A DNA stretch of 64,000 bases from Anthoceros angustus (GCA_010909165.1 MU008167.1:908501-972500), one strand, 5' to 3'. Shown: positions 31,588-43,391, counted from the stretch's first letter. Notes: generated from the letters alone by a model not told the origin. Numbers and translations are program-made.

Positions 31588-32470
31588 TTAGCAGCAACAC
31601 CCGGTGTTTGATAGGCTCATATACTCGGGTGAATGGGCGTTATATTCACGCATAGACCACCAAGTAAACAGTTGTAGGCATAAATTAAAGCTCGACTCCG
31701 CAACATAGGAACGCTTTGAGCACCTACTTCGGCAAGTGAACAACATCCGCCGGCTGATCCACGCGGACAGAACAACCTCTGTCCTGTTGCGCAACCTTGG
31801 AAAAGAGGTTCTTCACCGCGACCTTGGTCCCCTTGGGAAAGAGTGTCTTCACCGCTGCAGTGGTTGCAAAAGGCGGCAGCGCATTGTGCACCACCAAACA
31901 GACAACATCGCCAGCCTCATCTTCCAACACCGTGTTCACAGCATCCAAGACAAATAAACCCAGCCTGTACTACCTTCCCGCGGAGCACACGGCCCTCGTG
32001 CTTCTCCCCATGCTTGAGCTCACTGCATCACCGACTGCACCACAGTCTTGACATTGGAAGCAAAGCAACTCACACTACTCAGGTTTGCAATGCAGTCAGC
32101 CTATGAGCTGTACAACATCCGCAAGGCTCTCAAGATTACAGCCATACCTGGTGAGGATCGGGCGCAGGCTGGACAGCTCGGCTGTGGATATCGATCTAGG
32201 TGCTTCGTGACAGCATTGCAGTGCACTCCGGACTCCACTTTGCTCATGTTCAACCAGGAGCCGGCAAGTGGGTCTTCCCTGGACGAGTGTACGGAACCAT
32301 CATCTGCACTGCCGCTCCCGGCCATCCCTTCCACGACAATCGATATCGGCTTTGCCGCAAGCCTGATACACCAATGCGTTGGGCAATGACCATTCCGCGG
32401 GAACTCGAAGCGCCTCAGTTTCGGGTATGTAATATGAAACAATTCGCTCTTGCCTCTTTGGTGGATTCTC
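31588..32470 (-). CDS. Plant gene with LEDEAGD/VAVK motifs, copy B
   Basis: Minus strand. A coding exon at about 31948-31724 reads VNTVLEDEAGDVVCLVVHNA and then VKTLFPKGTKVAVKNLFSKV, followed by SVRVDQPADVVHLP. Upstream, SELKHGEKHEGRVLRGK ends at GGGAAG before GTAGTA (about 31970-32030), consistent with an exon end. A further donor (CAG then GTATGG) lies near 32150. The arrangement equals that of copy A, but without the internal stop. The function is not identified; similarity to the region ahead of TPRs in plant TPR/SET proteins is an impression from memory. The gene is convergent with the ULT-like gene just upstream, as in module A. Confidence 0.4.
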
Positions 32471-33330
32471 ATGTTTTCTTTAGCATGTTGAGCCAGTTAG
32501 GGTTTACTTTACCACTAACTCTCCACTACTCTGACAGAAGAGGTGCGTAGGCTACAGATGCAGATACAGTAGGGGTAATCTCGCGCGGAGACCACACACA
32601 AGGGAGGCCAGCGCACCGAGGTGAACTGGGCGATTTCGACTCTAATTTAAGATATCTAATATTTACCCAACCGGGCTGAAAGATTGAGAGAGAATGAAAG
32701 ATTGTGGAAGAATGGTTCCCCATCCCAGCATTGATCCGCCCGGCGGGGCGCTTAAATGTGGAGCTCTCGTGTCATATGGTGTATGTGCGAAAGATTGTGG
32801 AAGAATGGTTCCCCATCCCAGCATTGATCCGTCCTGCGGGGCGCTTAAATGTGGAGCTCTCATGTCATCTGGTGGCACATACACCCCAATTCTTGGGGGC
32901 TGACAAGCCGAAGGGGGTGATCTCGAGTCATCCTCCACTGCAGAGAGCGGGGGTTTATGGCTGCTTCCTAGTTCTTACTTTTATCAGTGACTCCTCTTGC
33001 TGACCATGAGATTTCTCGAGGTCGCTGAGGAGCAGAGAACAACTATGCCGTCCAAACTAGTCCGACGAGTCACAAAGAGTAACATGACACCAACGGTGCC
33101 TTATTGTCCAACTCGGATTGCTATTCCTTCAAGTTTGCTCATTCGATCCAAAGCTGTCCAGAGCAGGAGTAGTAAATCAGCAATCACACCGACAGCTTTC
33201 TTATGGTGGTGAGTCACCACCATATTCTGCAGCTTTCGCATTTAACAACAGCCAGGGTATGCGGCTGACGGCTTTGAAACTAGATAAGCATTCTGTTCCG
33301 CCAACAAACAGTTAATAAAACAGAGTGAGA
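32471..33330. other. Region replacing the distal SAP-gene exons in module B
   Basis: In module A this interval holds the HTFTV, EVLW and EKHKRG exons. Here none is found, so the SAP gene of module B lacks its C-terminal half. The short tandem repeat at 32696 lies inside. From about 33190 similarity to the 25940 region of module A resumes (CACCACCAT, CTGCAGCTTTC). Confidence 0.5.
32696..32880. repeat. 93-bp tandem duplication
   Basis: GAAAGATTGTGGAAGAATGG starts at 32696 and again at 32789. The two units differ by a few substitutions (for instance CCGCCCGGCGG versus CCGTCCTGCGG). Confidence 0.88.
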
Positions 33331-34650
33331 ATGAAGAATGCACATACTCGCGAACCTCAGCAGCATCAGTTGAGTTTTTCCTCTTCATCTTTTCCAACTT
33401 CTTTATCCACTCCTTCCTCATAGCTGCCCTCTTTGTCCAGCGATCACCTCCACCTGGGAGTTGTAAAAGCCATCAGTTCTTGAACTGGACGAAGATGGCA
33501 GGTGAACACATATACCACAGCGAGAAAAAGAAGTTGTAGCAGCACAGCATAACAATAACAAGACGGAGGGGTAGACCTTCCAGAATGTTGCCAAGTTCCT
33601 TGTTTTACAAATTATCCGTCAGCCTCGAACGTTTACATGGAGGCTGATCTCTGTGACTTGTATCCTCAGCATTCCGTGCTCCCGTACGCGTCTCCTCAGG
33701 CCCTGCAAACACCTCTGGACACTTGATAAGCTCCTTAACCTCTCACTGTGGCTGTGGTGAGCACATAATATTACAGCAAGAAGAAGAACATCCAGCATCA
33801 ATTATCAACATGACCACAGTCACAAGAGGATGGAGTAGACCTTGCCAGGGCTTGCGCACTTCCAAGGTGTAGATATCTGTCAGGCGCTTGAACTGTCGCT
33901 TCGTACGCTGACGTTTGCAAGTATCCTTAGCTGGACTCGGCCGTGTTTCCGCGTTCACGGTCACTGCAACTAAGTATACACCTCCACTCATAAACAAGTT
34001 CCAACCCAGCTCGACTCGGCACCAGACCACAACATATTAATCACTACCGAACCAGCCAAAAGTGACAATCTCCACAAGCCTGATAATGAGGACCAGCTGC
34101 ATACCATTGTCATTCAGCTGGCCAACCCGGAGCTCGAGATACTCGTTTATCCGAGCCATGAGGACCGCCTTGGTGCCACTCACTGGCAATCTCTTGTTGC
34201 GGAGAAAAACCGTCAGCTGCCACACAGACAGCTGTCCAAGCGGCCTCCCATCTGCAAACCAAAGCAAACAATGCAGACGATCGCCATCAAAGAAAGGGTA
34301 GATTTCGCTCTAAGACTTGCAACGCCTTTGGATGGCTTGAACGAGAAATGAACCTTCCACATGCTCGGTTATAAGGCCCTCGCTCAAATCCCGCGGTTTG
34401 ACCTGCATGTGGTTACTGTGTCTACAGTGGCCCCCATCACTGTGACTGCCACCAATTTACATATATTCAATTCAGCTTGCGATGAATCGCATTCCCGCCC
34501 TTGGGATCCAGCAAACACAAGCATACAAATTCTCAGCAATCTGACTTCATCACTCACAACACTTACCTCACCAAATTGACAACTGGTGGCAACGCCGCGA
34601 TCTCTGGTGGAGTGATGCCCCGCTTTCGACCACTCCCCCTAACCATTATA
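33331..34650 (-). pseudogene. SAP-domain nuclear protein gene, copy B (N-terminal half)
   Basis: Minus strand, parallel to copy A. Exon 1 reads MVRGSGRKRGITPPE then PPVVNLV before a GTAAGT donor (about 34640-34570). The SAP exon lies at 34251-34137: DGRPLGQLSVWQLTVFLRNK, then GTKAVLMARINEYLEL. Downstream basic exons contain RTKRQFKRLTDIYT (about 33870-33900) and KRSRLTDNL (about 33610-33640). The RxRLTD segments match those of copy A and look like an internally repeated exon. The C-terminal exons (HTFTV, KGRNLYK, EKHKRG, Cys-rich end) are missing, and KRSRLTDNL runs into a stop. It is probably a truncated paralogue. Confidence 0.5.
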
Positions 34651-35079
34651 GCATAGGGAAACTTGATCACAATCCAGATTTGGCGTGCAATCGAACTCTC
34701 TTCCCGATCAACGAGCGCATTGCTATGGTGAGGAGTGCTAGCACGCAAACTGCCGACACGGCCCAAGAGCTTCAGAACATAGGGTATTGGACGAGATTGT
34801 TCTCACAAGCCGTAAAGCAGCAGCGCCTTACCTACAAATTCGTACGACAAACAAATATATGTACGACAAAGTCGTGAGTCGTGTCAGCCTTTGCAATTGG
34901 CCATGCAGTTGCCTTGGCCTTAGAAAGGCTTCCACTTGAGTTCCAACTACAGGCCTCGGGGACTCCTGAAATCGAATTACACATGTATAAATGTCGTCGA
35001 TGGGCAGGACGAACCTACTCGGTCGAGCGAGCAGAGCCAATTCCCATAATGGTAATCGATGACCGGGGGAGTGGCGTAA
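34651..35079. other. Spacer between module B and module C
   Basis: No gene recognised; frames at 34680-34877 and 34881-35079 lack motifs. It corresponds in position to the promoter side of both the SAP gene (minus) and the ULT-like gene (plus). Confidence 0.35.
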
Positions 35080-35672
35080 ATCTGACTAGTAGCTCAGCTA
35101 CCGGCCCAATCGATTCGCGATCCCCACCAGCAGCCCGCAAGAAGACGGCAAGTGCTGCTAAGCCAAAAGACACAGAAGGAGGTCGCCTGTGTGCTGGTCG
35201 AGATGGCCGCGCTGGGTGCAAAACCACGGCAAGGTGGAGCCACGAAAACCGCGGCCAAAAATCACGTAACCCCAGAAAGGTGTAGATTTTTGAGACAGGC
35301 AAGTTCGTGTTTGTGTGTGCATACGCTCCGGAACGTACGTGCTTGGAAGGTATGGTTTCCGGACCCAGACGTATATGTATGTTGCATGGTTATAGAATCG
35401 ATCTTGATCAAACTTGAGGCACAGGTCTCCTGACATGTGCTCATCATGTCTTGCACGACCAGAGAGAGAGCGGTGCCGGCCGGGCCCCAGCTAGCCTGGC
35501 TCAACCGATCGACAAGGCTTACAGTTTTCATTGTTGATTACTGATCCGGTTGTAAAGTTGGAGCACAGGATCCAGAGGCGCAAAGTGGAGCCAAGACGTG
35601 GTTTCCCTTTGTTGTTTCAGACTATTCACATGACGAGGAAGATTTCCAGTGAGATGGATCTCCATCAGTGTG
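35080..35672 (+). pseudogene. ULTRAPETALA-like gene, copy C (exon 2 lost)
   Basis: Exon 1 remnants read KKTASAAKPKDTEGG and, in another frame, EVACVLVEMAALGAKPRQGG, comparable with LLEMAALLGPNHGE of copy A. The exon end TTGGAAG with donor GTATGG is kept (35349/35350). The LSPxAFExHAG exon is absent: the intron runs directly to the short exon 3 (acceptor CAG before AGAGAGAGCGG, about 35462). The acidic last exon reads QDPEAQSGAKTWFPFVVSDY with HDEEDFQ and ends at TGA near 35652. Without exon 2 it has no complete SAND-type domain. Confidence 0.5.
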
Positions 35673-36127
35673 TGGTCCTACATCTTCGCGCGGCGCAGGC
35701 TCTGAGGGGATCCATATATCCCACTGGAAGTTTTCTCATCTCAATAGTTTGAAACCGCAACCGGAAACAACGTCATGGCTCAAATTCGACCTCTGGGTCC
35801 TCTACTACAGATCCATATACACGTCTGCAGACAGCAATGAAAATCTGGAAATCTGGTCCTGGCTTCCACCTGCTGTCGCCTTCCTGCTGGTTTCCGACTG
35901 AGCACACTTGCCATACTGCAGCAACATCTTTTTCTTTATAACATGTCTCCGATTCCCGGGTGCAGATGATGAAGTTAACCCACATTGCTGCCCACGGGTT
36001 CCGTACGCCAAGCACAGGTTCGACAGCCACAGCCAATTCCCATGGTTTGCACTTGATCACGAGCGCGGTCATATATCTCAACCAGATTTTTTATCCTCTA
36101 GCTTCACCTCTTCTTGTGGGCTCGTGA

Positions 36128-36312
36128 TTAAATTAAATGTGGACAAACACGTCCCAAGGCTGCTCGTGAGCAGTCTCTAACTTACATATGTATATCACTT
36201 CGTGGATGAGGGGGATGCCGGAATTAAATGTGGACAAACACGTCCCAAGGCTGCTCGTGAGCAGTCTCTAACTTACATATGTATATCACTTCGTGGATGA
36301 GGGGGATGCCGG
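36128..36312. repeat. About 90-bp tandem duplication
   Basis: ATTAAATGTGGACAAACACG through GGATGAGGGGGATGCCGG is repeated back to back (starting near 36131 and 36218). The pair is itself copied by the 1.37-kb duplication (near 37493 and 37580). Confidence 0.85.
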
Positions 36313-36663
36313 TGCTGACAACCGATGTAAGAATTGTTAAGAGAAAGAGCTGAGCCTTTATGGAGAGGGAACACAATACTCCCATACAATATGGGTTATA
36401 GGCACTTGTTACACTACATACTACCACACAAGCACACAAAAACACTTGCAGACACCACACCTTACAAGTAGGTGGGCTTGGCCTTATATAGTCCTAGCCT
36501 TGATCCTACTGGTCACTTGACCTTGAATCCTATTGGATACTTGACCTTGAGTCCTATTGGTCACTTGACCTTGAATCCTTCTAGTCACTTGACTTGCCCT
36601 TTATTTTTGGACTTTCTAGAAGATACTTTCTAGAAGATGCATGACTTTCAAGTTTGTTATTTT

Positions 36664-36847
36664 TGTTAGAATGTGGAAGGTTCTTATTAACCTACCAGTT
36701 ATTATTTAGTTATTTAATATCTTGGTTAGTGGTGAATGGTCACACCTTCTCACATGAAGGATTTAAGATAATTTTGTATCCAACATTTTAATTAATTGCT
36801 TTTATTCCTTCTTGCAATTCAACGAGCTTCCGCTCACAAAAGTTTCA
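36664..36847 (+). repeat. Copia-1 5' LTR, first copy
   Basis: 184 bp, TG at the start and CA at the end, preceded by ATTTT and followed immediately by the primer-binding site. Confidence 0.93.
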
Positions 36848-36859
36848 TGGTATCAGAGC
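36848..36859 (+). promoter_or_regulatory. Copia-1 primer-binding site (initiator Met tRNA)
   Basis: TGGTATCAGAGC, the classic plant Copia primer-binding site complementary to initiator methionine tRNA. In the duplicated copy (38201) one base is missing (TGGTATCGAGC). Confidence 0.92.
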
Positions 36860-38019
36860 ACCAGGTGCTCAATGTCTGAATATATGTTAGAACCATTCTT
36901 GTCTTTCTATATATTGCAGACTCGCTAGTATTCTAGGACCCTAAGGCTTCTAGTGTTACAATGCTTTGCTTATTTAATCTGAATATGTGAAGCATAAGAG
37001 CAATGACGAGGAAGATTTCCAGTGAGATGGATCTCCATCAGTGTGTGGTCCTACATCTTCGCGCGGCGCAGGCTCTGAGGATCCATATATCCCACTGGAA
37101 GTTTTCTCATCTCAATAGTTTGAAACCGCAACCGGAAACAACGTCATGGCTCAAATTCGACCTCTGGGTCCTCTACTACAGATCCATATACACGTCTGCA
37201 GACAGCAATGAAAATCTGGAAATCTGGTCCTGGCTTCCACCTGCTGTCGCCTTCCTGCTGGTTTCCGACTGAGCACACTTGCCATACTGCAGCAACATCT
37301 TTTCTTTATAACATGTCTCCGATTCCGGGTGCAGATGATGAAGTTAACCCCTGCCCACGGGTTCCGTACGCCAAGCACAGGTCTGACAGCCACAGCCAAT
37401 TCCCATGGTTTGCACTTGATCACGAGCGCGGTCATATATCTCAACCAGATTTTTATCCTCTAGCTTCACCTCTTCTTGTGGGCTCGTGATTAAATTAAAT
37501 GTGGACAAACACGTCCCAAGGCTGCTCGTGAGCAGTCTCTAACTTATGTATATCACTTCGTGGATGAGGGGATGCCGGAATTAAATGTGGACAAACACGT
37601 CCCAAGGCTGCTCGTGAGCAGTCTCTAACTTACATATGTATATCACTTCGTGGATGAGGGGATGCCGGTGCTGACAACCGATGTAAGAATTGTTAAGAGA
37701 AAGAGCTGAGCCTTTATGGAGAGGGAACACAATACTCCCATACAATATGGGTTATAGGCACTTGTTACACTACATACTACCACACAAGCACACAAAAACA
37801 CTTGCAGACACCACACCTTACAAGTAGGTGGGCTTGGCCTTATATAGTCCTAGCCTTGATCCTACTGGTCACTTGACCTTGAATCCTATTGGATACTTGA
37901 CCTTGAGTCCTATTGGTCACTTGACCTTGAATCCTTCTAGTCACTTGACTTGCCCTTTATTTTTGGACTTTCTAGAAGATACTTTCTAGAAGATGCATGA
38001 CTTTCAAGTTTGTTATTTT

Positions 38020-38200
38020 TGTTAGAATGTGGAAGGTTCTTATTAACCTACCAGTTATTATTTAGTTATTTAATATCTTGGTTAGTGGTGAATGGTCACA
38101 CCTTCTCACATGAAGGATTTAAGATAATTTTGTATTCAACTTTAATTAATTGCTTTTATTCCTTCTTGCAATTCAACGAGCTTAGCTCACAAAAGTTTCA
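38020..38200 (+). repeat. Copia-1 5' LTR, second copy
   Basis: Same LTR within the downstream copy of the tandem duplication, 3 bp shorter (for instance CTTAGCTCAC for CTTCCGCTCAC). The element's own coding region follows this copy. Confidence 0.92.
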
Positions 38201-38353
38201 TGGTATCGAGCACCGGTGCTCAATGTCTGAATATATGTTAGAACCATTCTTGTCTTTCTATATATTGCAGACTTGCTAGTATTCTAGGACCCTAAGGCTT
38301 CTAGTGTTACAATGCTTTGCTTATTTAATCTGAATATGTGAAGCATAAGAGCA

Positions 38354-39299
38354 ATGACGCGGAGGACAGGGCGTCGTTCTGAGGATCTATTTTATTTCTC
38401 TAATTCTACTGATCATCTTAGAGCCCAGGCAGAATTAGACAACAAATTCCTCAGGGATCGGACACTTGAGCAAGTTCCAAGTTCCAGACGTCCTAGGAGT
38501 ACACATGCACACAAATCTGATGTGAAGAATTGTTGTCCTCCCCGTCCGCGTCCTTGCATTCATCGTTCAAGGTTTTATAATCGCAATCAGCATCAGACTG
38601 AAGACCGGAGTCTGGAGTTTGTTGACCATATACGTGCTGGACAGCTTCTAAATTCCGCCTTCAATCTACAGAAAATTTGCTGATGAGGGTTTCCACACAA
38701 TTGGCTGGTAGGATTACCTCGGTGTATAGAAGACTTCAAGAGATCCAGGCCACGGTAGATGAATTGGTTGTTTCCCTTGAACAATTTAACTCTGGCAGAA
38801 CTACGGCCTTCTCTGCGAGAGATCCACTGATTATCGCCTAGCCTCAAGCAACAGGAGGCTTCCAAGAGGTATAATTACTTACAGATTGTGGTGCCTCAAG
38901 CCATAATTTCAGTGATTGCTCGTAGAATTTTCTTTGGATTCTCGCATCTTCTTTGGCTCAAGAGGTGTCACGGGACTTGGTGGCGGTTGGTGTAGGGAGC
39001 CACCTGGAAAGGTGCCCTAACTTTAGTTTCCACCTGTCCTCTTTTTTTCTGGTAACCCTAAAAACATAAAACTGAAACGTTATTAGTTAAGTTCTTGTAC
39101 CCCTTCTACTCTCCTTCAGTTTGCTGCCCCCTCTTCATATCTTTGTTATTCTTTTGCAGCCACCTTTTCTATTCCAGTTTATGTCTGGGACTTTAGTGAT
39201 GACTTAGATGAGGGCACAGAGACTGAATCAGATTTTCTTCACTCGTTAGCCTCTCAGTTTCCTTCCTTCTCTCCACCTATTCCTCCTGTTTTTATCAAA
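38354..39299 (+). other. Copia-1 leader and N-terminal extension
   Basis: A frame from ATG 38354 (MTRRTGRRSEDLFYF) to 38683 could be an N-terminal extension or a small leader protein. Downstream to 39300 no frame is convincing, except for an acidic stretch near 39200 resembling the SDDLDEGTETESDF segment seen ahead of Gag in this Copia group; the minus-strand Copia-2 has a comparable SDSEDE segment near 60850. Confidence 0.45.
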
Positions 39300-39952
39300 A
39301 TGGCTGGAGGAACATCTTACAGTGGGGAATTTAAGGAAAAGGACAGGTTTGATGGCAAACCTGCAAGGTACGAAAGCTGGCGAGCTAGGATGAAGGCCTT
39401 TCTGGATGCACGTGATGTTTGGGAATTTGTGGATGGCTCCATTTCCCAACCAGGAACCAGTGCATTACTTGAAGAGATAGCCAAATTTAACAAAGGCAAC
39501 AAAATTGCATTTGCCATTTTGCTATCTGGTTTGGATGAGGCCAATGTGACAGAGGTTGAGTTTCTACCAAGCTCGTCGAGACAATCAAGGACACCTATCA
39601 AGTGCAGAACATTCTTACCTTAGTTGCTGCAAGAAATGACTTCTATGGGTTAAGGATGAAGGAAGGAGACACGATAGGAGCGCACATCAGCAAATTTAAA
39701 TACCTCAAGGCTCAGCTCTCCATGCTTGGAAGCAAGCTTGAGGATATTGATGTTGTGGCTCAGCTTCTATCCAGCCTCCCTCCTTCCTATCAGCAATTTG
39801 TCTCAAGTCAGAATTCTTCGTTGCGTTCTTCTGTATCCATAGTGAAAGCTGGAACTGCACCCACTCTTACCCTCAATGAGCTCATTGGCGCTCTACATCA
39901 AGAGGAACAGAGTAGGACACGATCCGGTGGCACGCAAGTGCGCCGCGGATAA
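39300..39952 (+). pseudogene. gag: Copia-1 Gag
   Basis: Starts MAGGTSYSGEFKEKDRFDGK, with KPARYESWRARMKAFLDARD and, after a frameshift near 39590, MQNILTLVAARNDFYGLRMK, HISKFKYLKAQLSML and AQLLSSLPPSYQQFV. This is the UBN2/Copia Gag pattern (D-RFDG, W-x-x-RMKAFL, LPPSY). It would form the virus-like particle of the element. The zinc knuckle near 40050 is damaged: only NWC and surrounding basic residues can be read. Confidence 0.82.
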
Positions 39953-40204
39953 GGTCCTTGTTGCATCAAGGGAAAACGTTTGGGCGGGGAGAGACAAGGG
40001 AAGAAGAAGAAGTACCCAACACTGCTCCCTGCCAAGCGTGAAGGTACCGCAAATTGGTGTCAAATTCAGGTCAGAGAGATTGTCGAAGAAGAAGGCTGGT
40101 GAGCCACGAAGGATTCCAAACCTCTAGTTCATGTGGCTTCCAAGGGATCTTCCTCATGAGCTTCTAAGAGTAGCTCTCTCACTGCCGCTTACTTTATGAA
40201 GTCT

Positions 40205-40300
40205 CTCCACTTTGGTTCATAGACTCTAGGGCGACAGCCCATGAACAATCGACTCCTGTTCGCAACCTCCCAAAGTCAGAAGGAGAAGCAGTTGGTCTAT
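40205..40300 (+). pseudogene. Copia-1 protease remnant with altered active site
   Basis: LWFIDSRATAH at 40210-40242 corresponds to the Copia protease motif W-x-I/L-D-S-G-A-x-x-H. The catalytic triad D-S-G reads D-S-R (codon AGG at 40228-40230 in place of a Gly codon). A stop follows a few codons later in one frame, so the protease is dead. Confidence 0.7.
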
Positions 40301-40516
40301 GTGGGGGATTCTCGGGGAGTTGATGTGAAGGGTAGTGGTTCAGTTGACATACCTCTTGCGATGGTTCAGTTGCAATTCTGGATGTTCTCTTCGTTCTTGG
40401 AATGTCGAAGAATTTGCTCTCTATAAGAGCTCTTACACAATCGCTTTGGTTGGGTTCATTTGAATTGAACAACTGCTTGTATAAGATTTCCAGCCCTGAT
40501 TTGTGCATAGCAAGAG

Positions 40517-41523
40517 GTGTCCTGGTTAATGAACTTTACAAGTCTTTGTCCCAAGTTAGTCTTTGTTGCTACATCGGCAAAATCTGTTGCTGAACTGTGG
40601 CATGCTCGCCTTGGTCATATCAACAAGGCAAAATTGAGTTTGATGTCTTCTATGGACTGTTACAAGGAGAAACTTCCAGCTCAATTCAAGGACCTTCCTG
40701 CTTGCAAATCATGTATCTTATCTAAGCAGAAGGAATTACCTTTTAAAAATAAGGATGCTACCAGGGCCACTGAGGTACTTGAGCTTGTCCATGCTGATAT
40801 TACTGGCAAGCTGCAAGTCTCCTCCTTAGGGGGCGCTTGGTATTATCTCACTCTTAGAGATGACTACTCTCGATTCACTTGGACATTTCCTATGAAGTTG
40901 AAGAGTGAGGCATTTGATAAGATAGCCGCTTGGATTCCCCTGGTTCAACGACAAACTGGAAAGTTAGTTAAATGTCTACGGACTGATAATGGTGGGGAAT
41001 TTCTTGGGGCAAAGTATGATGATCTTCTTCAGAAAAATGGAATTAGAAGGCAACTCACGTTCCATACACTCCTCGGCAAAATGAGTGGCGAGAAAAATCG
41101 ACTTTGATGGGGATGACACGTAGTATGCTCTCCTGGTCAGGACTTCCAAAGGGATATTGGGCAGAGGCAATTGTGACGGCTACTTATATCTTAAACAGAG
41201 TTCCCACAGCCTCTTTACCTGATACAACCCCTTTTGAAGCCTTTTGGAGCAAGAAACCCAGTTTGCTGCATCTTCGTGTCTTTGGCTCCCCTGCTTTTGT
41301 GTTCATTCCTGTGTCCAAACGTCAGAAGTTAGATGATAGGTCCAGGCCCTATTTCTTTGTAGGCTATTCAGAGGAAAGTAAAGCCTACAAGCTGTATGAC
41401 CCTAAGACCAGGAAACTCACACTTGCTCGTAGTGTCACCTTTTGTGAACTACATTCTCCTAACACTGTAGAAGATTCGTCGCATTTTCTCCTTCACGTGA
41501 GTCATGGCGAAAATTCAAGATGA
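40517..41523 (+). pseudogene. Copia-1 integrase
   Basis: The pre-integrase zinc-binding region reads LWHARLGHINKAKLSL with CKSCILSKQK (H-x4-H-type start and C-x2-C). The catalytic core has the first Asp in HADITGKLQV (about 40790), the second in LRTDNGGEF (about 40977) and, after a frameshift at about 41065, the downstream part GLPKGYWAEAIVTATYILNR and LRVFGSPAFVFIP. The integrase C-terminus includes FFVGYSEESKAYKLYDP. The region of the catalytic Glu is garbled by the frameshift. In an intact element it inserts the cDNA into the genome. Confidence 0.88.
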
Positions 41524-41784
41524 CACACCTAGTCCTCCACATGTTGATTCTTCTCCCGCTGTTTTTGCTGATTATCCATTTTCTGATGGTGAGTCCGAAG
41601 CCACCTAGAATCTTCAGCTACTTCTCAACATGAGGAAGGGAAGACACAATCTGACCTTAATGAGAATGCATCAATGGATGGTGTTGGTCATTCTCCCGAT
41701 GATGATCCGGAAGGATCTCGACGGTGATGGCCTCTCTCCACCTCATGAAGACCACATTCCCGCGGTATCTCGTGAGCGCGATCT

Positions 41785-42510
41785 GTGAGGGCTGAGCCTC
41801 CTTATCACCGTGGACTTGAGCATGGTGCTCATGTTTCTAGCCTACATGTACCTGATGTAAGGCCAGATCCGCAATCCTATGAGGAAGCAATTCATGGACC
41901 AGATGGACACCATTGGCGGATTTCAATTGATGATGAGTACAATTCCCTTATGAAGAATAACACTTGGGAACTTGTTGATCTTCCACCTGGTAGGAAACCT
42001 ATTAGCTGTAAGTGGGTCTTCAAGACCAAGCTTAAATCGGATGGAACAGTGGCTAGATACAAATCACGCTTGGTTGCGAGGGGGTTTAGTCAAATACCAG
42101 GTATTGATTATGGCGATACCTTCTCACCGGTTGTGAAGCCACCTTCTGTCCGTATGTTGCTAGCCATGGCTGCTGAGTATGACCTTGAAGTCCAACAGAT
42201 GGACGTATGTACAGCTTTCCTGCATGGGGAGTTAGAAGAAGTGTTATACATGCAGCAACCAGAAGGCTTCATCAACAAAAAATGGGCTAGGAAAGTTTGC
42301 AAGCTGCTAAAGACTATTTACGGCTTGAAACAAAGTCCAAGAGCATGGTACAAGCGGATTGTGAAGTACTTGAAGAAGCTCGGTTTTCTACAATCTCCAG
42401 CGGACAACAATGTGTTTTACCTTTCCTGTGGTCTTTTGTTGTTCTCGCACTTTACGTGGATGATTGCGTTCTTCTCGGTAATAGTACTCCCCAACTAGAA
42501 AGTTAAGACT
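41785..42510 (+). pseudogene. pol: Copia-1 reverse transcriptase
   Basis: Contains WRISIDDEYNSLMKNNTWEL, CKWVFKTKLKSDGTVARYKS, RLVARGFSQIPGIDYGDTFS, QQMDVCTAFLHGELEEVLYM and KTIYGLKQSPRAWYK, the conserved block of RVT_2. The YVDD box (LALYVDDCVLLGNS) is at about 42446-42490, one frame off because of a small indel at about 42435. The frame from Met 41785 is open for 237 codons, the longest coding run in this element. Confidence 0.93.
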
Positions 42511-42529
42511 ATGCTTGTGAGTTTGAAAT

Positions 42530-43391
42530 GACCGATCAAGGATCTGGATTACATCTTGGCCAGTTTTGCGTCAGTGCAGCCACATTATTCTTCATCAAAC
42601 TAAGTACATCAAAGAAATTCTTAAACGCTTTCATATGGATGAGGCCCGACCTGTTACGACTCCCTCTGCAGTGGGGGAAAAGCTTAGTATAGATCAAGCT
42701 CCTCAGAGTGCAGCAGATCTTAAAGATATGGCATCTGTTCCTTATGCAGAGGCTGTCGGTTGCTTGATTTTCCTGGCCAATTGGACTCGACCTGACATCA
42801 GCTACAGTGTTAGTATGGTTTCGCAGTTCCTTAAGCAGCCTGGACGCGCACACTGGACAGCTGTTAAACGTATTTATCGTTATATCAAGGGCACTATTTC
42901 CTTTGGTTTACAATATTCAGCAAGTGGGAGCAAGTCACTTTTACTGACCTCTTTTGCTGATGCTGATTGGGCATCCAATCGTCTGTGAAAGAGTCTCTCT
43001 CGCTTATTGTTTCCTTCCTGAGTGCATTAGTTGGTTGCAAGAAACAAGCTTCTCTTGCTTTGTCTTCTCTGCCGAGTACAAAGCCACGGATGCAAGGAGG
43101 CCGAGTGGGGAAGCGTCAATTTCTTGATTCGTAAATCAATCACAATCGTCCTACTAGTCTGCTGATAATATGGGTGCTATAGCTTTAGTTGCTAACCCTA
43201 GGTTTCATGCTAGGACTAAACATATAGAGCTCTATCATCACTACATCCGGGATGTTGCAGAGAGAGGAATAGTAAAGGTTAAGTATATCAGCACATAAGA
43301 TAACACTGCTGATATTTTAACTAAGGCTCTTCCTAAAATTAAGCACTTTAAGCACCTAGAGTCTCTAGGTCTTAGGGAGTTTCATTTCTAA
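42530..43391 (+). pseudogene. pol: Copia-1 RT thumb and RNase H
   Basis: Reads HQTKYIKEILKRFHMDEARP, YAEAVGCLIFLANWTRPDIS, AHWTAVKRIYRYIKGTISFG and ADADWAS (RNase H start, about 42955). After two stops the last part reads NPRFHARTKHIEL, YHHYIRDVAERGIVKVKYIS and ADILTKALPKIKHFKHLESL, ending with TAA at 43391. The central RNase H catalytic part is broken near 42985-43180. Confidence 0.9.

Larger units (their letters stand above)
35630..38353. repeat. 1.37-kb tandem duplication joining host DNA and Copia 5' end
   Basis: Copy 1 is 35630-37002 (1373 bp) and copy 2 is 37003-38353 (1351 bp). Each contains the ULT-C 3' end, downstream host sequence, the Copia 5' LTR, primer-binding site and leader. 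ATGACG occurs at the host breakpoint (35630), the junction (37003) and in the Copia leader (38354). Copy 2 differs from copy 1 mainly by small losses, for instance GGGGATCC to GGATCC and ATCAGAGC to ATCGAGC. Confidence 0.93.

Noticed and set aside
36313-36658. A separate solo LTR upstream of Copia-1
   Set aside because: The sequence has short CTTGACCTTGAATCC repeats and interrupts a stretch shared with 44960 (GGTGCTGACAACC), but no matching second LTR or clean target duplication could be found.
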